NCBI RefSeq assembly: GCF_000423405.1
Contig: NZ_AUHX01000001.1
Coordinates: 496,001 to 560,000, forward strand
Source: Mesonia mobilis DSM 19841
GTDB taxonomy: Bacteria > Bacteroidota > Bacteroidia > Flavobacteriales > Flavobacteriaceae
Direction of reading: 5' to 3'
DNA length: 64,000 nucleotides
In this document: in pieces, positions 53,440 through 62,270 of the stretch
Position numbering within the stretch: position 1 is the stretch's first letter
How the letters are laid out: each line of letters starts with the position of its first letter
Notes under the pieces: model-generated
Database searches by the model: none
What the model saw: the letters and a program-made list of their open reading frames with translations, nothing else
Told to the model about the DNA's origin: nothing
Made by a program: the position numbers and the translations under genes

Positions 53440-54201
53440 CTAAATTGTAATTTTTAAATTATCATACGCTAGAAAAACATTCTCCGGCAATTCTTTTTCT
53501 ACTTCTTCGTGAAAACCTAATAAATGACTTATATGTGTTAGATAGGCTCGTTCCGGATTCACTTTTCTTATAAAATCTAAGGCTTCCTCTAAATTAAAAT
53601 GTGATAAATGCGGCTCTTTTCTTAAGGCATTAACCGTAAGTACTTTTACACCTTTTAATTTTTCAAGTTCTTCCTCCTCTACTGTTTTTGCATCGGTTAC
53701 ATAAGCAAAATCGCCAAATCGAAACGCGTAAACTTGTAATTTATGGTGCCACACATTTACAGGAACAACTTCTAAATTACCGATCGTAAAAGGCTTGTCG
53801 TTAATTTCGTTAATTTTTAAACTCGGTGTTCCTGGATATTTGTTGACCGTTTCAAAAACATAATCAAAACGCTTTTCTAAAGCCTTAATAACTCTTGGGT
53901 GAGCAAATACCGAAATATCGCCTTGTCTAAAATAAAATGGTCTTACATCGTCTAAACCAATAATGTGATCATTATGCTCGTGGGTAAATAAAATTCCGTC
54001 GATTTTCGATACTTGATTGGCGAGCATTTGTTGTCTAAAATCGGGACCACAATCTACTACATAAGTATAATTATCCCATTCTACCAAAATAGATACACGC
54101 AATCTTTTATCTCGAGAATCTTCACTTAAACATACGGGATGGTCGCTACCAATTATAGGAATACCTTGTGAAGTTCCTGTTCCTAAAAATGTAATTTCCA
54201 C
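53440..54201 (-). CDS. MBL-fold metallo-hydrolase (PhnP-like)
   Basis: Metal-binding motif FTHEHNDHIIGLDDVR near 75-90 (HxHxDH), preceded by YVVDCGPDFRQQ and followed by HKLQVYAFRFGDFAYVTDAKT (Asp metal ligand) and a C-terminal His in AYLTHISHLLG. The start EITFLGTGTSQGIPIIGSDHPVC is the PhnP/lipoate-linked subgroup mark (phosphodiesterase on cyclic phosphates in E. coli PhnP). No phn genes are near, so the substrate here is unknown. Length 253 is typical. Confidence 0.9.
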   Translation of the reverse strand: MEITFLGTGTSQGIPIIGSDHPVCLSEDSRDKRLRVSILVEWDNYTYVVDCGPDFRQQMLANQVSKIDGILFTHEHNDHIIGLDDVRPFYFRQGDISVFAHPRVIKALEKRFDYVFETVNKYPGTPSLKINEINDKPFTIGNLEVVPVNVWHHKLQVYAFRFGDFAYVTDAKTVEEEELEKLKGVKVLTVNALRKEPHLSHFNLEEALDFIRKVNPERAYLTHISHLLGFHEEVEKELPENVFLAYDNLKITI

Positions 54202-54232
54202 AGCTTAATTTTATCACAAAAGTAATTATATT

Positions 54233-54263
54233 TTTTTGTTTAAACGCCAATTCACTACCTTTG
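54233..54263 (+). promoter_or_regulatory. Promoter of the conserved 54303 gene
   Basis: TTTTTTG (-33, ends about 54238) and TACCTTTG (-7, 54256-54263) are 17 bases apart, an excellent match to the Bacteroidota consensus. The -7 box ends 39 bases before the ATG at 54303. Confidence 0.75.
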
Positions 54264-54302
54264 ATATAAAGAATAACACACAACTTAAATCTCTAGATCG
54301 AT

Positions 54303-55760
54303 ATGCCAATAACCATTATGGGCGATAAGGAATTTGAAAACGTTCCTTCGATAAAAAGTAAAGCGCTGCGCATTAATCTTAATGAAAATATTTACGGCAC
54401 ATTTGCAGAAATTGGAGCCGGACAAGAAACCGTTAGAAATTTTTTTAGAGCGGGAGCAGCTTCTGGTACCATTGCCAAAACAATGAGTGCTTACGATAAA
54501 GATTTTAGTGATGCTATTTATGGTATTGAAGATGATAAGAGATATGTAACTGAAGCTAGACTTAAAAAAATGCTTTCTCACGAAATGCGTTTAATGGAAG
54601 AGCGAATGGATCGTAAAAAACATCCTAAGAAGCTATTTTTCACCTATGCTAACACCGTTGCAACCATCGATTTTGCTAAGAAATACAAAGGTCACGGTTG
54701 GGTAGGAATTAGATACCAAGTGCGACCAGATGAAGATTATAATGAAATTAGTCTTCACATTCGCTTCAAAGAAAATGATGCTCGCTTACAACAGAATACT
54801 TTAGGAATTTTAGGAGTAAATCTAATTTATGGAGCTTACTATAAATACGACAACCCTAAGAAACTTTTACGCTATTTATACGATCATATAGATAAAGATC
54901 AATTAGAAATAGATACGATTAACTTTTCTGGTCCGCGTTTTGAAAATGTAGATAATCGTTTAATGAGTCTGCAATTGGTTAAAAACGGAATGACCGAAGC
55001 AGTAATGTTCTCTCCAGATGGTAACAATGTTTTACCGGCGAGAATTTTATACAAGAAAAACGTACTTGCTTTAAGAGGTAGTTTTAGACCGGTAACTAAA
55101 GTAAATATGGATATTTACAGGAACTCGATGGAATTGTTTAAGCAAGAAAGCCGAGTTGAAGAAGAAAATACCGTTTGTGTTTTTGAAATTACACTCTCTA
55201 ACCTAAGATCTGAAGGTGAAATTGACGAAAAAGATTTTATGGCGCGTGCTAAATTACTGTGTGCTTTAGGACAAACCGTAATGATCTCTAATTTCCAAGA
55301 ATATTACAAAGTAGTTGAATATTTCTCTCGTTATACCAAAGAACGTATGGGCTTAGCAATGGGAGTAAATAACTTAGTCGATATTTTTGATGAAAAATAT
55401 TATCGCCATTTAAGTGGAGGAATTTTGGAAGCTTTTGGTAAATTGTTCTTTAAAGATCTAAAGGTTTACTTATATCCTTTAAAAGACAAGAAAACCGGAG
55501 AAATTACCGATAGTGATAACTTAAAAGTGCATCCTCGTATGAAAGAATTGTACAAATTCTTTAAATACAACGGTAAAGTAGTCGATATTCAAGACTACGA
55601 CCCAACTATTATGGATATTTTCTCTAGAGAAGTTTTACAAATGATTACTGAAGGTGAAGATGGCTGGGAAGAAATGCTTCCGCCGGAAACTGCAGAAATG
55701 ATTAAATCTCAAAACTTATTTGGGTATCGAAATAACAATAAAGTAATTGAACAGAAATAA
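54303..55760 (+). CDS. Conserved Bacteroidota protein of unknown function, 485 residues
   Basis: A soluble, charged protein with no signal peptide or membrane segment. Its distinctive opening MPITIMGDKEFENVPSIKSKALRINLNENIYGTFAEIGAGQETVRNFF is highly conserved in flavobacteria as far as I recall, where annotations vary (nicotinate-nucleotide adenylyltransferase, TonB-dependent receptor), none supported by motifs visible here. No Walker motifs. GAGQETVRNFFRAG is glycine-rich but does not fit a P-loop. It has a strong own promoter and a bidirectional terminator, so it is a single transcription unit. Confidence 0.85.
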   Translation: MPITIMGDKEFENVPSIKSKALRINLNENIYGTFAEIGAGQETVRNFFRAGAASGTIAKTMSAYDKDFSDAIYGIEDDKRYVTEARLKKMLSHEMRLMEERMDRKKHPKKLFFTYANTVATIDFAKKYKGHGWVGIRYQVRPDEDYNEISLHIRFKENDARLQQNTLGILGVNLIYGAYYKYDNPKKLLRYLYDHIDKDQLEIDTINFSGPRFENVDNRLMSLQLVKNGMTEAVMFSPDGNNVLPARILYKKNVLALRGSFRPVTKVNMDIYRNSMELFKQESRVEEENTVCVFEITLSNLRSEGEIDEKDFMARAKLLCALGQTVMISNFQEYYKVVEYFSRYTKERMGLAMGVNNLVDIFDEKYYRHLSGGILEAFGKLFFKDLKVYLYPLKDKKTGEITDSDNLKVHPRMKELYKFFKYNGKVVDIQDYDPTIMDIFSREVLQMITEGEDGWEEMLPPETAEMIKSQNLFGYRNNNKVIEQK

Positions 55761-55782
55761 ATTCAATTCAACTTTAACCAAT

Positions 55783-55817
55783 AAAAAAAGGAGTTTCAAA
55801 TTGAAACTCCTTTTTTT
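55783..55817. terminator. Bidirectional terminator between the 54303 gene and murA
   Basis: Stem aaaaaaaggagtttcaa / ttgaaactccttttttt with a tiny loop; T-runs on both strands. Confidence 0.9.
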
Positions 55818-55837
55818 ATGCTTTATATTTTAGTTAT

Positions 55838-57148
55838 TTACAGACGAGTAATTTTTGCTCCGATCTTTCTAAGTCTTCCGTCAATATCTTCGTAACCACG
55901 ATCGATCTGTTCGATGTTATGAATAGTTGAAGTTCCTTTGGCAGATAAGGCAGCGATTAATAACGAAATACCGGCTCTAATATCCGGACTCGTCATCGTT
56001 GTAGCTTTTAATTGTGATTCAAAATTATGACCAATTACTGTAGCGCGGTGCGGATCACATAAAATAATCTTCGCTCCCATATCGATCAATTTATCGACGA
56101 AGAACAAACGACTTTCAAACATTTTTTGATGAATTAGCACACTTCCTTTAGCTTGTGTAGCCACCACCAACATAATACTCAACAAATCTGGAGTAAAACC
56201 CGGCCAAGGAGCATCGCTAATATTCATAATAGAACCATCGATAAAACTTTGCACTTCGTAACCCTCTTTATGTGCAGGAATGTAAATATCGTCTCCTTTT
56301 TTCTCGATGGTAATTCCTAGTTTTCTAAACGTATTTGGGATTAATCCTAAATTTTCCCAGCTTACGTTTTTGATGGTTAATTCACTTTTTGTCATTGCGG
56401 CTAAACCAACCCAAGATCCAATTTCGATCATATCGGGTAAAATGGTATGCGTACAACCACCAAGTTCTTTAACTCCGTTAATCTTCAGCATATTAGAACC
56501 AATACCATCGATATTAGCTCCCATAGAAACCAACATCTTACAAAGTTGTTGTAAGTAAGGTTCACAAGCGGCATTGTAAATAGTCGTTTCACCTTCAGCT
56601 AAAGCAGCTGCCATCACGATGTTTGCAGTCCCGGTAACCGATGCTTCTTCTAAAAGCATATAAGTTCCTTTTAAACCATCGGGAGCTTCAACACCATAAA
56701 AACGTTCTTCTTTATTATACCTAAATTTTGCGCCAAGTTTAATAAAACCTTCAAAGTGGGTATCTAAACGACGACGACCAATTTTATCACCTCCGGGACG
56801 CGGAATGTATCCTTTTCCAAATCTACCTAACAACGGCCCAACAATCATGATCGAACCTCTTAAACCACTACCCTCTTGTTTAAATTGTTCACTTTCTAAG
56901 TATTCTAAATTAAGCTCGTCACTTTTAAAACTGTAACTGCCTTTACCTAGTTTCTGAATTTTAACTCCAAGATTACTTAAGATGTCTATAAGTTTATTTA
57001 CATCTCTAATATCGGGTATGTTATTAATTTTTACGGTTTCGTTAGTAAGAAGTACTGCACATAAAATTTGAAGTGCTTCATTTTTTGCGCCTTGAGGTTG
57101 AATTTCACCTTTTAAAGGTTGCCCACCCTCGATCTGAAATGTAGCCAT
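55838..57148 (-). CDS. murA: UDP-N-acetylglucosamine 1-carboxyvinyltransferase
   Basis: First committed step of peptidoglycan synthesis: transfers enolpyruvate from PEP to UDP-GlcNAc. The two-domain inside-out barrel shows GAKNEALQILCAVLL near 20-35 (Lys22), GSGLRGSIMIVGPLLGRFG near 93-111 and ITSPDIRAGISLLIAALSAKG near the C-terminus. The catalytic loop has Asp121 (RPGGDKIGRRRLDTHF) where E. coli has Cys115. That change keeps activity but abolishes fosfomycin binding in enzymes studied (for example mycobacterial and chlamydial MurA). Length 436 is slightly long. It is followed 16 bases upstream by the DUF4290 gene on the same strand. Confidence 0.95.
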   Translation of the reverse strand: MATFQIEGGQPLKGEIQPQGAKNEALQILCAVLLTNETVKINNIPDIRDVNKLIDILSNLGVKIQKLGKGSYSFKSDELNLEYLESEQFKQEGSGLRGSIMIVGPLLGRFGKGYIPRPGGDKIGRRRLDTHFEGFIKLGAKFRYNKEERFYGVEAPDGLKGTYMLLEEASVTGTANIVMAAALAEGETTIYNAACEPYLQQLCKMLVSMGANIDGIGSNMLKINGVKELGGCTHTILPDMIEIGSWVGLAAMTKSELTIKNVSWENLGLIPNTFRKLGITIEKKGDDIYIPAHKEGYEVQSFIDGSIMNISDAPWPGFTPDLLSIMLVVATQAKGSVLIHQKMFESRLFFVDKLIDMGAKIILCDPHRATVIGHNFESQLKATTMTSPDIRAGISLLIAALSAKGTSTIHNIEQIDRGYEDIDGRLRKIGAKITRL

Positions 57149-57164
57149 AGTTGGTTAGTTGGTT

Positions 57165-57806
57165 TTAATAACGCTTGCGTCCGCGGTTTTTTCCTTTTGT
57201 ATTTTTCTTGTGATTATTATTGTTATTACGACGTTTTCCTCTTAAAAGATCTGAAGAATCAGAAAGGTCTTCATCTTTTTTGTTTAGGTTAATTTGCCCG
57301 TCGCTTAACTCAAATAAATGATCAAAAATTACTTTATCTTCAACCGTATCACGGTTCCAATTTAAGTAACATTTTTTCATATGGTTAGCAATGGTAAATA
57401 CTAAACCTTCTTTTAAAGGTCCGCTTTCCATTTTCATCGCTTCATCGATCATTCGCTTAATATTATTTCCGTAGAAACGATATTTAGGGAAGTTTTGCGG
57501 GTATGCTAACGCATCTGGAGATTCTTGTAATTGTTCTCGAGAAGGCTTTGGGAACGGCGAATCTACGTCTAATTTAAAATCGCTGATAATAAATAACTGA
57601 TCCCATAGTTTATGCTGAAAATCGGGCACATCACGCAAATGCGGATTCAAATTTCCCATCACCGCAATAATCGAGTTCGCAACTTCATTCCTTTTCTTAT
57701 CATCTTCAATGCTCACCGCATATTCAACCATTTTTTGAATATGACGTCCATATTCAGGAATAATTAATTTGCTTCTCTCTGAATTGTATTCTAAATCGTA
57801 TATCAA
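57165..57806 (-). CDS. DUF4290 domain-containing protein
   Basis: 213 residues. The N-terminal two thirds has the DUF4290 marks: YNSERSKLIIPEYGRHIQKMVEYA, VMGNLNPHLRDVPDFQHKLWDQLFIIS and PQNFPKYRFYGNNIKRMIDEAMKM. The C-terminal 40 residues are low-complexity and very basic (RGKRRNNNNNHKKNTKGKNRGRKRY), which suggests nucleic-acid or ribosome contact. The family is confined to Bacteroidota, with no known role. It lies just upstream of murA, probably co-transcribed. Confidence 0.9.
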   Translation of the reverse strand: MIYDLEYNSERSKLIIPEYGRHIQKMVEYAVSIEDDKKRNEVANSIIAVMGNLNPHLRDVPDFQHKLWDQLFIISDFKLDVDSPFPKPSREQLQESPDALAYPQNFPKYRFYGNNIKRMIDEAMKMESGPLKEGLVFTIANHMKKCYLNWNRDTVEDKVIFDHLFELSDGQINLNKKDEDLSDSSDLLRGKRRNNNNNHKKNTKGKNRGRKRY

Positions 57807-57916
57807 AACTGAAGTTTACTAAATATTAAGTTATTGGTTATCGTAGTAGTCATAACCTTCTTGCGCAAAATAACAAATTATATTGAAGGTTACTTAAAAA
57901 AATGTATAATAAATAA

Positions 57917-58210
57917 TTAAAGTGAAATTACGCCTTCTACTTTTTCTCCAACTTCTTTATATTTTTCGATCACGTGATCAGGATTATTCATCGTTACATT
58001 AACAGAAACACTGGTATAAGTCCCTTTTGAAGATTGTTTGGTATTGATAACTGCTCCCATATTATCAAAAATACCTTCAACCAAAGCTATTTTATGATTA
58101 TCTGAAGGAACGATAAATTTATATAGGTATTCACTTGGCCAAGAAGTAGTTTCTTGCAATTGGCTATGCAATTTTTTATAAAACTCTTCCGGATTCTCTT
58201 TTGCACTCAT
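57917..58210 (-). CDS. DUF493 (YbeD-like) family protein
   Basis: 97 residues with the ferredoxin-like alpha/beta outline of DUF493: FYKKLHSQLQETTSWPSEYLYKFIVPSDN, then KGTYTSVSVNVTMNNPDHVIEKYKEVGEKVEGVISL, with the conserved YTSVSV strand. The family resembles ACT-like regulatory folds; function unproven. Single gene, divergent from the NTPase gene at 58292 with 81 bases between. Confidence 0.88.
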   Translation of the reverse strand: MSAKENPEEFYKKLHSQLQETTSWPSEYLYKFIVPSDNHKIALVEGIFDNMGAVINTKQSSKGTYTSVSVNVTMNNPDHVIEKYKEVGEKVEGVISL

Positions 58211-58291
58211 AAAATCTATTTCTTTTTTTGTGTCACAAAGATACTGTAATTAAGCTATTTTTTTAAATTGCCTTTAATTAAATAGCGATTC

Positions 58292-58837
58292 ATGCCAAAA
58301 CATTCTAAAATATTAATTCTCGGAGGTCCCGGTACCGGAAAAACATCTGTAATTAACGGATTAAAGAACAGAAATTACACGTGTTTCGATGAAGTTTCTA
58401 GAGAGATCATTCAGCAAGCACAACAAGAAGGAATCGAGCAGTTATTTTTAACCGATCCTTTACTGTTTAGCCAAAAACTTTTAGAAGGTAGAATAAAACA
58501 GTTTGAAGAAGCTGAAAAAATTAACGAACCCGTTTTCTTAGATCGCGGTATTCCCGATGTGACGGCTTATATGGATTTTAAAGGTGATACTTACCCGGAA
58601 GAATTTCTGCAAGCCAATAAAAAATATACCTACGATCAAACCTTTATTTTTCCGATCTGGGAAGAGATCTATCAATCTGATAACGAACGTTACGAAAACT
58701 TAGAACAAGCGATCGAGATTGAAAAATACCTTGAAAAAACTTATCAAAGCTTAGGCTATAATTTAATTGAAGTTCCTAAAGTTTCTGTTGAAAAAAGAGT
58801 TAACTTCATTTTAGAAAATATAAAATCAAACTCATAG
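58292..58837 (+). CDS. Small P-loop NTPase (AAA_28-like)
   Basis: Walker A GGPGTGKTS at 11-19 after the strand KILILGG. CFDEVSREIIQQAQQEG near 31-47 and EPVFLDRGIPDVTAYMDF near 82-99 (Walker B-like DRG) fit the AAA_28/ATP-dependent kinase-like family. Length 181. Substrate unknown; such proteins could phosphorylate a nucleotide or act on an RNA. Its last bases (stop TAG 58835) overlap the probable start of the recQ gene. Confidence 0.85.
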   Translation: MPKHSKILILGGPGTGKTSVINGLKNRNYTCFDEVSREIIQQAQQEGIEQLFLTDPLLFSQKLLEGRIKQFEEAEKINEPVFLDRGIPDVTAYMDFKGDTYPEEFLQANKKYTYDQTFIFPIWEEIYQSDNERYENLEQAIEIEKYLEKTYQSLGYNLIEVPKVSVEKRVNFILENIKSNS

Positions 58838-60735
58838 GAAGAGCCGAAAACATATTACAAAAATATTGGGGCTATACTAAATTTAGGCCAAGCCAAGAAG
58901 AAGTGATTCGTCATATCTTAAATGAAGATGATGTGATTGCTTTAATGCCTACCGGTGGTGGCAAATCTTTATGTTTTCAAGTTCCCGCATTGCTAAAAGA
59001 AGGCATTTGTATCGTGGTTTCTCCGCTACTTGCCTTAATGCAAGATCAAGTAAATAATCTAAATAAAATCGGGATTCCCGCGTTGATGATCGAAGGCGGA
59101 ATTTCTTACGCAGATCTCGACAAAACCCTTGATAATTGCATTTACGGGAAGTATAAATTTTTATATTTATCGCCAGAGCGTTTAAGTCAAGAATTGGTAC
59201 AAGAACGCATCAAATTAATGAATGTAAGTTATTTGGTGGTCGATGAAGCACATTGTATTTCTGAATGGGGTCACGATTTTAGACCGGCTTACCAGAATAT
59301 AATTTCATTTAAAAACTTACATCCAACTATAAAAACCATTGCACTTACGGCAACCGCTACTCAAAAAGTGGTTGAAGATATTACAACATATCTCGATATC
59401 CCGAATGCGAAGGTCTTTAAGCAAAGTTTTAAGCGAGATAATCTCTCGATCAACCTTGAAAAATTTGAAGACAAAAATTATAAGCTTCAGCAGTTTCTTC
59501 AAAAATATCAGGGTTCAAGCATTATTTATGTTCGAAACAGAAAAGCAACCGAAGAAATTGCGCAATTTCTTACAACCGAAAATTTTACCGCGGCAGCTTT
59601 TCACGGCGGTTTAAATAATTCAACAAAAAATCAACTTTTAGAAGATTGGCTGGCAGAAAAAACCCAAATTATGGTAGCGACCAGCGCTTTTGGAATGGGT
59701 ATCGATAAAGCCAATGTGCGAAGCGTGATTCATTACCATTTACCGGAAAGTTTAGAAAGCTATTTTCAGGAAATTGGTCGAGCCGGTCGTGATGGTAAAG
59801 AAGCTTATACGTATTTAATTTATAATGAAGCCGATCGCTTACGCTTAAAAAATCAGTTTTTAAATACGCTTCCGCAGGTAGAAGATGTAAAATTGACTTA
59901 TAAAAAGTTAAACGCCTATTTTTCGATCGCATTTGGTGAAGGCAAAGAAAGTTTTCATAATTTCAACTTTTTAGAATTCTGCAAAACTTACCAATTACAT
60001 ACGTCTAAAACTTTTCAGTCGCTACAACTTTTAGATCGAACCAGCGTGCTTACTTTAAAAAAAGAATATACGCAGCGAATCGAAATTAAATTTCGAGTAA
60101 GCGCTAAACAGTTAGATTTTTACTTAGAAAAGAACCCAAAATACTTTCAATTAACTCAAGTTTTAACCAGGAATTATTCCGGTATTTTTGAGCAATTTAC
60201 TCCGCTAGAATTTAAAGAACTTCAATACAAAACCGGTTTTAGTCGTTCTGCGTTAAAAGAAGATTTAAGCGAATTAAAGCAGCAAGAAATTATTGAGTTA
60301 GAAATCGTGAATCAAGATACTTCGGTATTTTTTCTTCAGCCTAGAGAAGACAATTCGACCATTAATCCGTTAATTCCTTATATTCAGCAGCAATACAAGA
60401 ATAAAGAACATAAAATAAATGCAGTACTCGATTTTATTGAAAATCAAGAAACCTGCAAAATGGTGCAACTCCTCTCCTATTTTGGAGAGAAAAATGTTTC
60501 TAACTGTAACAAATGCTCTGTTTGTTTAGCGGAAGAAAAAAAGCCTGCAAAAAATAGCTACAAAAAAGAATTAGCTTTAAATATTTTAAAAATTTTAAGC
60601 CGAAAAGCTTATTCTTCAAGAGAATTAATTTTACTTCTACAGAAAGATGAAAAATTAATGTTAGAAATTATAGAACGTTTGCATCAAATAGAAAAAATTA
60701 CCTTAACCCCAGATAAAAAATACAAGCTCAAATGA
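58834..60735 (+). CDS. recQ: RecQ family DNA helicase, start codon unclear
   Basis: 3'-5' helicase for DNA repair. The in-frame stretch before the first possible start GTG 58903 still reads as RecQ (KYWGYTKFRPSQEEVI, motif 0 with the adenine-binding Gln), so translation should begin near 58834. The codon there is ATA, in the overlap with the previous stop. No ATG, GTG or TTG exists in frame between the upstream stop (58801) and 58903. Further motifs: MPTGGGKSLCFQ (I), VVDEAHCISEWGHDFRP (II), TATATQKV (III), FHGGL, and the QEIGRAGRDG block (VI). The RecQ zinc-binding Cys are at CNKCSVC near the C-terminus. An HRDC domain is lacking. Confidence 0.85.
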   Translation: MGRAENILQKYWGYTKFRPSQEEVIRHILNEDDVIALMPTGGGKSLCFQVPALLKEGICIVVSPLLALMQDQVNNLNKIGIPALMIEGGISYADLDKTLDNCIYGKYKFLYLSPERLSQELVQERIKLMNVSYLVVDEAHCISEWGHDFRPAYQNIISFKNLHPTIKTIALTATATQKVVEDITTYLDIPNAKVFKQSFKRDNLSINLEKFEDKNYKLQQFLQKYQGSSIIYVRNRKATEEIAQFLTTENFTAAAFHGGLNNSTKNQLLEDWLAEKTQIMVATSAFGMGIDKANVRSVIHYHLPESLESYFQEIGRAGRDGKEAYTYLIYNEADRLRLKNQFLNTLPQVEDVKLTYKKLNAYFSIAFGEGKESFHNFNFLEFCKTYQLHTSKTFQSLQLLDRTSVLTLKKEYTQRIEIKFRVSAKQLDFYLEKNPKYFQLTQVLTRNYSGIFEQFTPLEFKELQYKTGFSRSALKEDLSELKQQEIIELEIVNQDTSVFFLQPREDNSTINPLIPYIQQQYKNKEHKINAVLDFIENQETCKMVQLLSYFGEKNVSNCNKCSVCLAEEKKPAKNSYKKELALNILKILSRKAYSSRELILLLQKDEKLMLEIIERLHQIEKITLTPDKKYKLK

Positions 60736-61679
60736 AAGATCTAAGAATACTATTTATGGGAACGCCAGATTTTGCTGTTACCATTTTAGATAAAATAATT
60801 GCTGAAAATTATAATGTTGTTGGCGCTGTAACTGCAGTAGATAAACCTGCCGGAAGAGGACAAAAACTAAGAGCTTCTGCCGTAAAACAAGCAGCCTTAA
60901 AACATAATTTAGAAGTTTTACAACCTACTAATTTAAAATCTGACGACTTTCAAGCAGATTTAGAACGTTTGAATCCTAATTTAATTATCGTCGTTGCCTT
61001 TAGAATGTTACCTAAAAAAGTTTGGGATTTTCCAGAATTAGGTACATTTAATTTGCACGCTTCTTTATTACCCCAATATCGTGGTGCCGCTCCTATAAAT
61101 TGGGCAATTATCAACGGAGAAGAAAAAACCGGTGTAACCACATTTTTTATTGATGAAAAAATTGATACTGGAGCCATTATCGACAGGAAGGAAATTGATA
61201 TTAACCCGAAAGAAAATGCAGGATCTTTACACGACAAACTCATGCATTTAGGAGCAGATTTAGTTGCCAATACTTTAGAATCGATAGCAAAAGATGAAGT
61301 GAAAACGATCACTCAAGACCAAAACGATAATTTAAAAACAGCCTATAAACTAAATAACGAAAACACCAAGATAGACTGGCAACAACCTAGTAAAACTATT
61401 TTTAATTTAATAAGAGGTTTAAGTCCGTATCCCGTGGCATGGACGTATTTTAACAACGGTGAAAAGCAATTGCGATGTAAAGTTTATTCGGCAGACTATT
61501 CTATCGAAAAACACGAATTACCGATCGGGAATATTGCTGTTGAAGAAAAAAAGCTAAAAGTCGCTACCTCAGATGGTTTTATTTTTATTGAAGAAATTCA
61601 ACTTCCCGGAAAACGAAAATTAGCAACAAAAGATTTGCTCAACGGATTTTCGTTAGAAGAAAATGCAAAAATGTTGTAA
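60732..61679 (+). CDS. fmt: Methionyl-tRNA formyltransferase
   Basis: Formylates initiator Met-tRNA with 10-formyltetrahydrofolate. FMGTPDFAVTILDKI near 8-22 starts the Rossmann domain. The catalytic Asn-His-Asp set is seen in FNLHASLLPQYRGAAPINWAIINGE near 105-130 and the Asp in DTGAIID near 147. The C-terminal OB-fold domain covers about 205-315. Length 315 is standard. Its ATG overlaps the recQ stop by 4 bases (ATGA), so the two are coupled. Confidence 0.96.
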   Translation: MKDLRILFMGTPDFAVTILDKIIAENYNVVGAVTAVDKPAGRGQKLRASAVKQAALKHNLEVLQPTNLKSDDFQADLERLNPNLIIVVAFRMLPKKVWDFPELGTFNLHASLLPQYRGAAPINWAIINGEEKTGVTTFFIDEKIDTGAIIDRKEIDINPKENAGSLHDKLMHLGADLVANTLESIAKDEVKTITQDQNDNLKTAYKLNNENTKIDWQQPSKTIFNLIRGLSPYPVAWTYFNNGEKQLRCKVYSADYSIEKHELPIGNIAVEEKKLKVATSDGFIFIEEIQLPGKRKLATKDLLNGFSLEENAKML

Positions 61680-61783
61680 ACCCTTATAAATAGTGAAGTG
61701 AGCAAATTTTAAATAAAACAAGATAGTTTTATTAACAATTAACCAAAGTTATTAACAATTATCCGCATTTCGCTTGCTATTGC

Positions 61784-61813
61784 TTGCATAGATGAGATTT
61801 CCGTATAAATTTG
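61784..61813 (+). promoter_or_regulatory. HU gene promoter
   Basis: TTGC at 61784-61787 and TAAATTTG at 61806-61813, spacing 18, match the Bacteroidota TTG / TAnnTTTG consensus. The -7 box ends 50 bases before the HU ATG. Confidence 0.7.
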
Positions 61814-61863
61814 TAGAGGAATTCAATAAATGTTTAACCAACAATTAGTTTAAAACAAAAATT

Positions 61864-62136
61864 ATGAACAAAACGAATTTAATTGATGCAATGGCAGAAG
61901 ATGCCGGAATCTCTAAAGCTGCTGCTAAAAAAGCATTAGAATCTTTCTTAGAAAACATCGAAGGATCTCTTAAAAAAGGAGATAGAGTTTCTCTAGTAGG
62001 ATTTGGATCTTGGTCTGTATCTAAAAGAGCTGCTCGTGAAGGTAGAAACCCACAAACAGGAAAAACTATCAAGATCGCTGCTAAAAACGTAGTGAAGTTT
62101 AAAGCTGGATCTGATTTACAAAAAGCAGTTAATTAA
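61864..62136 (+). CDS. hup: HU family DNA-binding protein
   Basis: Histone-like dimer that bends and packages DNA. The 90-residue HU fold is complete: [50 protein letters not shown] (helices and first strands), then the arm [15 protein letters not shown] with the conserved NPQTG turn, and a C-terminal [15 protein letters not shown]. It has its own promoter and terminator. Codon use looks favoured (AAA, GCT, GGA), fitting high expression. Confidence 0.96.
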   Translation: MNKTNLIDAMAEDAGISKAAAKKALESFLENIEGSLKKGDRVSLVGFGSWSVSKRAAREGRNPQTGKTIKIAAKNVVKFKAGSDLQKAVN

Positions 62137-62170
62137 TTTATGAATTAACTGTAATTCATAAAAAATCAAA

Positions 62171-62198
62171 GCCTTTCTCTCTTGAAAGGCTTTTTTTT
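62171..62198 (+). terminator. Terminator of the HU gene
   Basis: Stem gcctttc / gaaaggc around tctctt, followed by eight T. Confidence 0.9.
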
Positions 62199-62270
62199 AT
62201 TGACTTTTTTTACTGAATTATTGCATTTATAAGATTTTTAAATTAGATTTAATTTAAAAGAATTGAATTT

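Noticed and set aside
59669-59932. Minus-strand ORF inside recQ
   Set aside because: Antisense to conserved helicase motifs V and VI; composition reflects the other strand.
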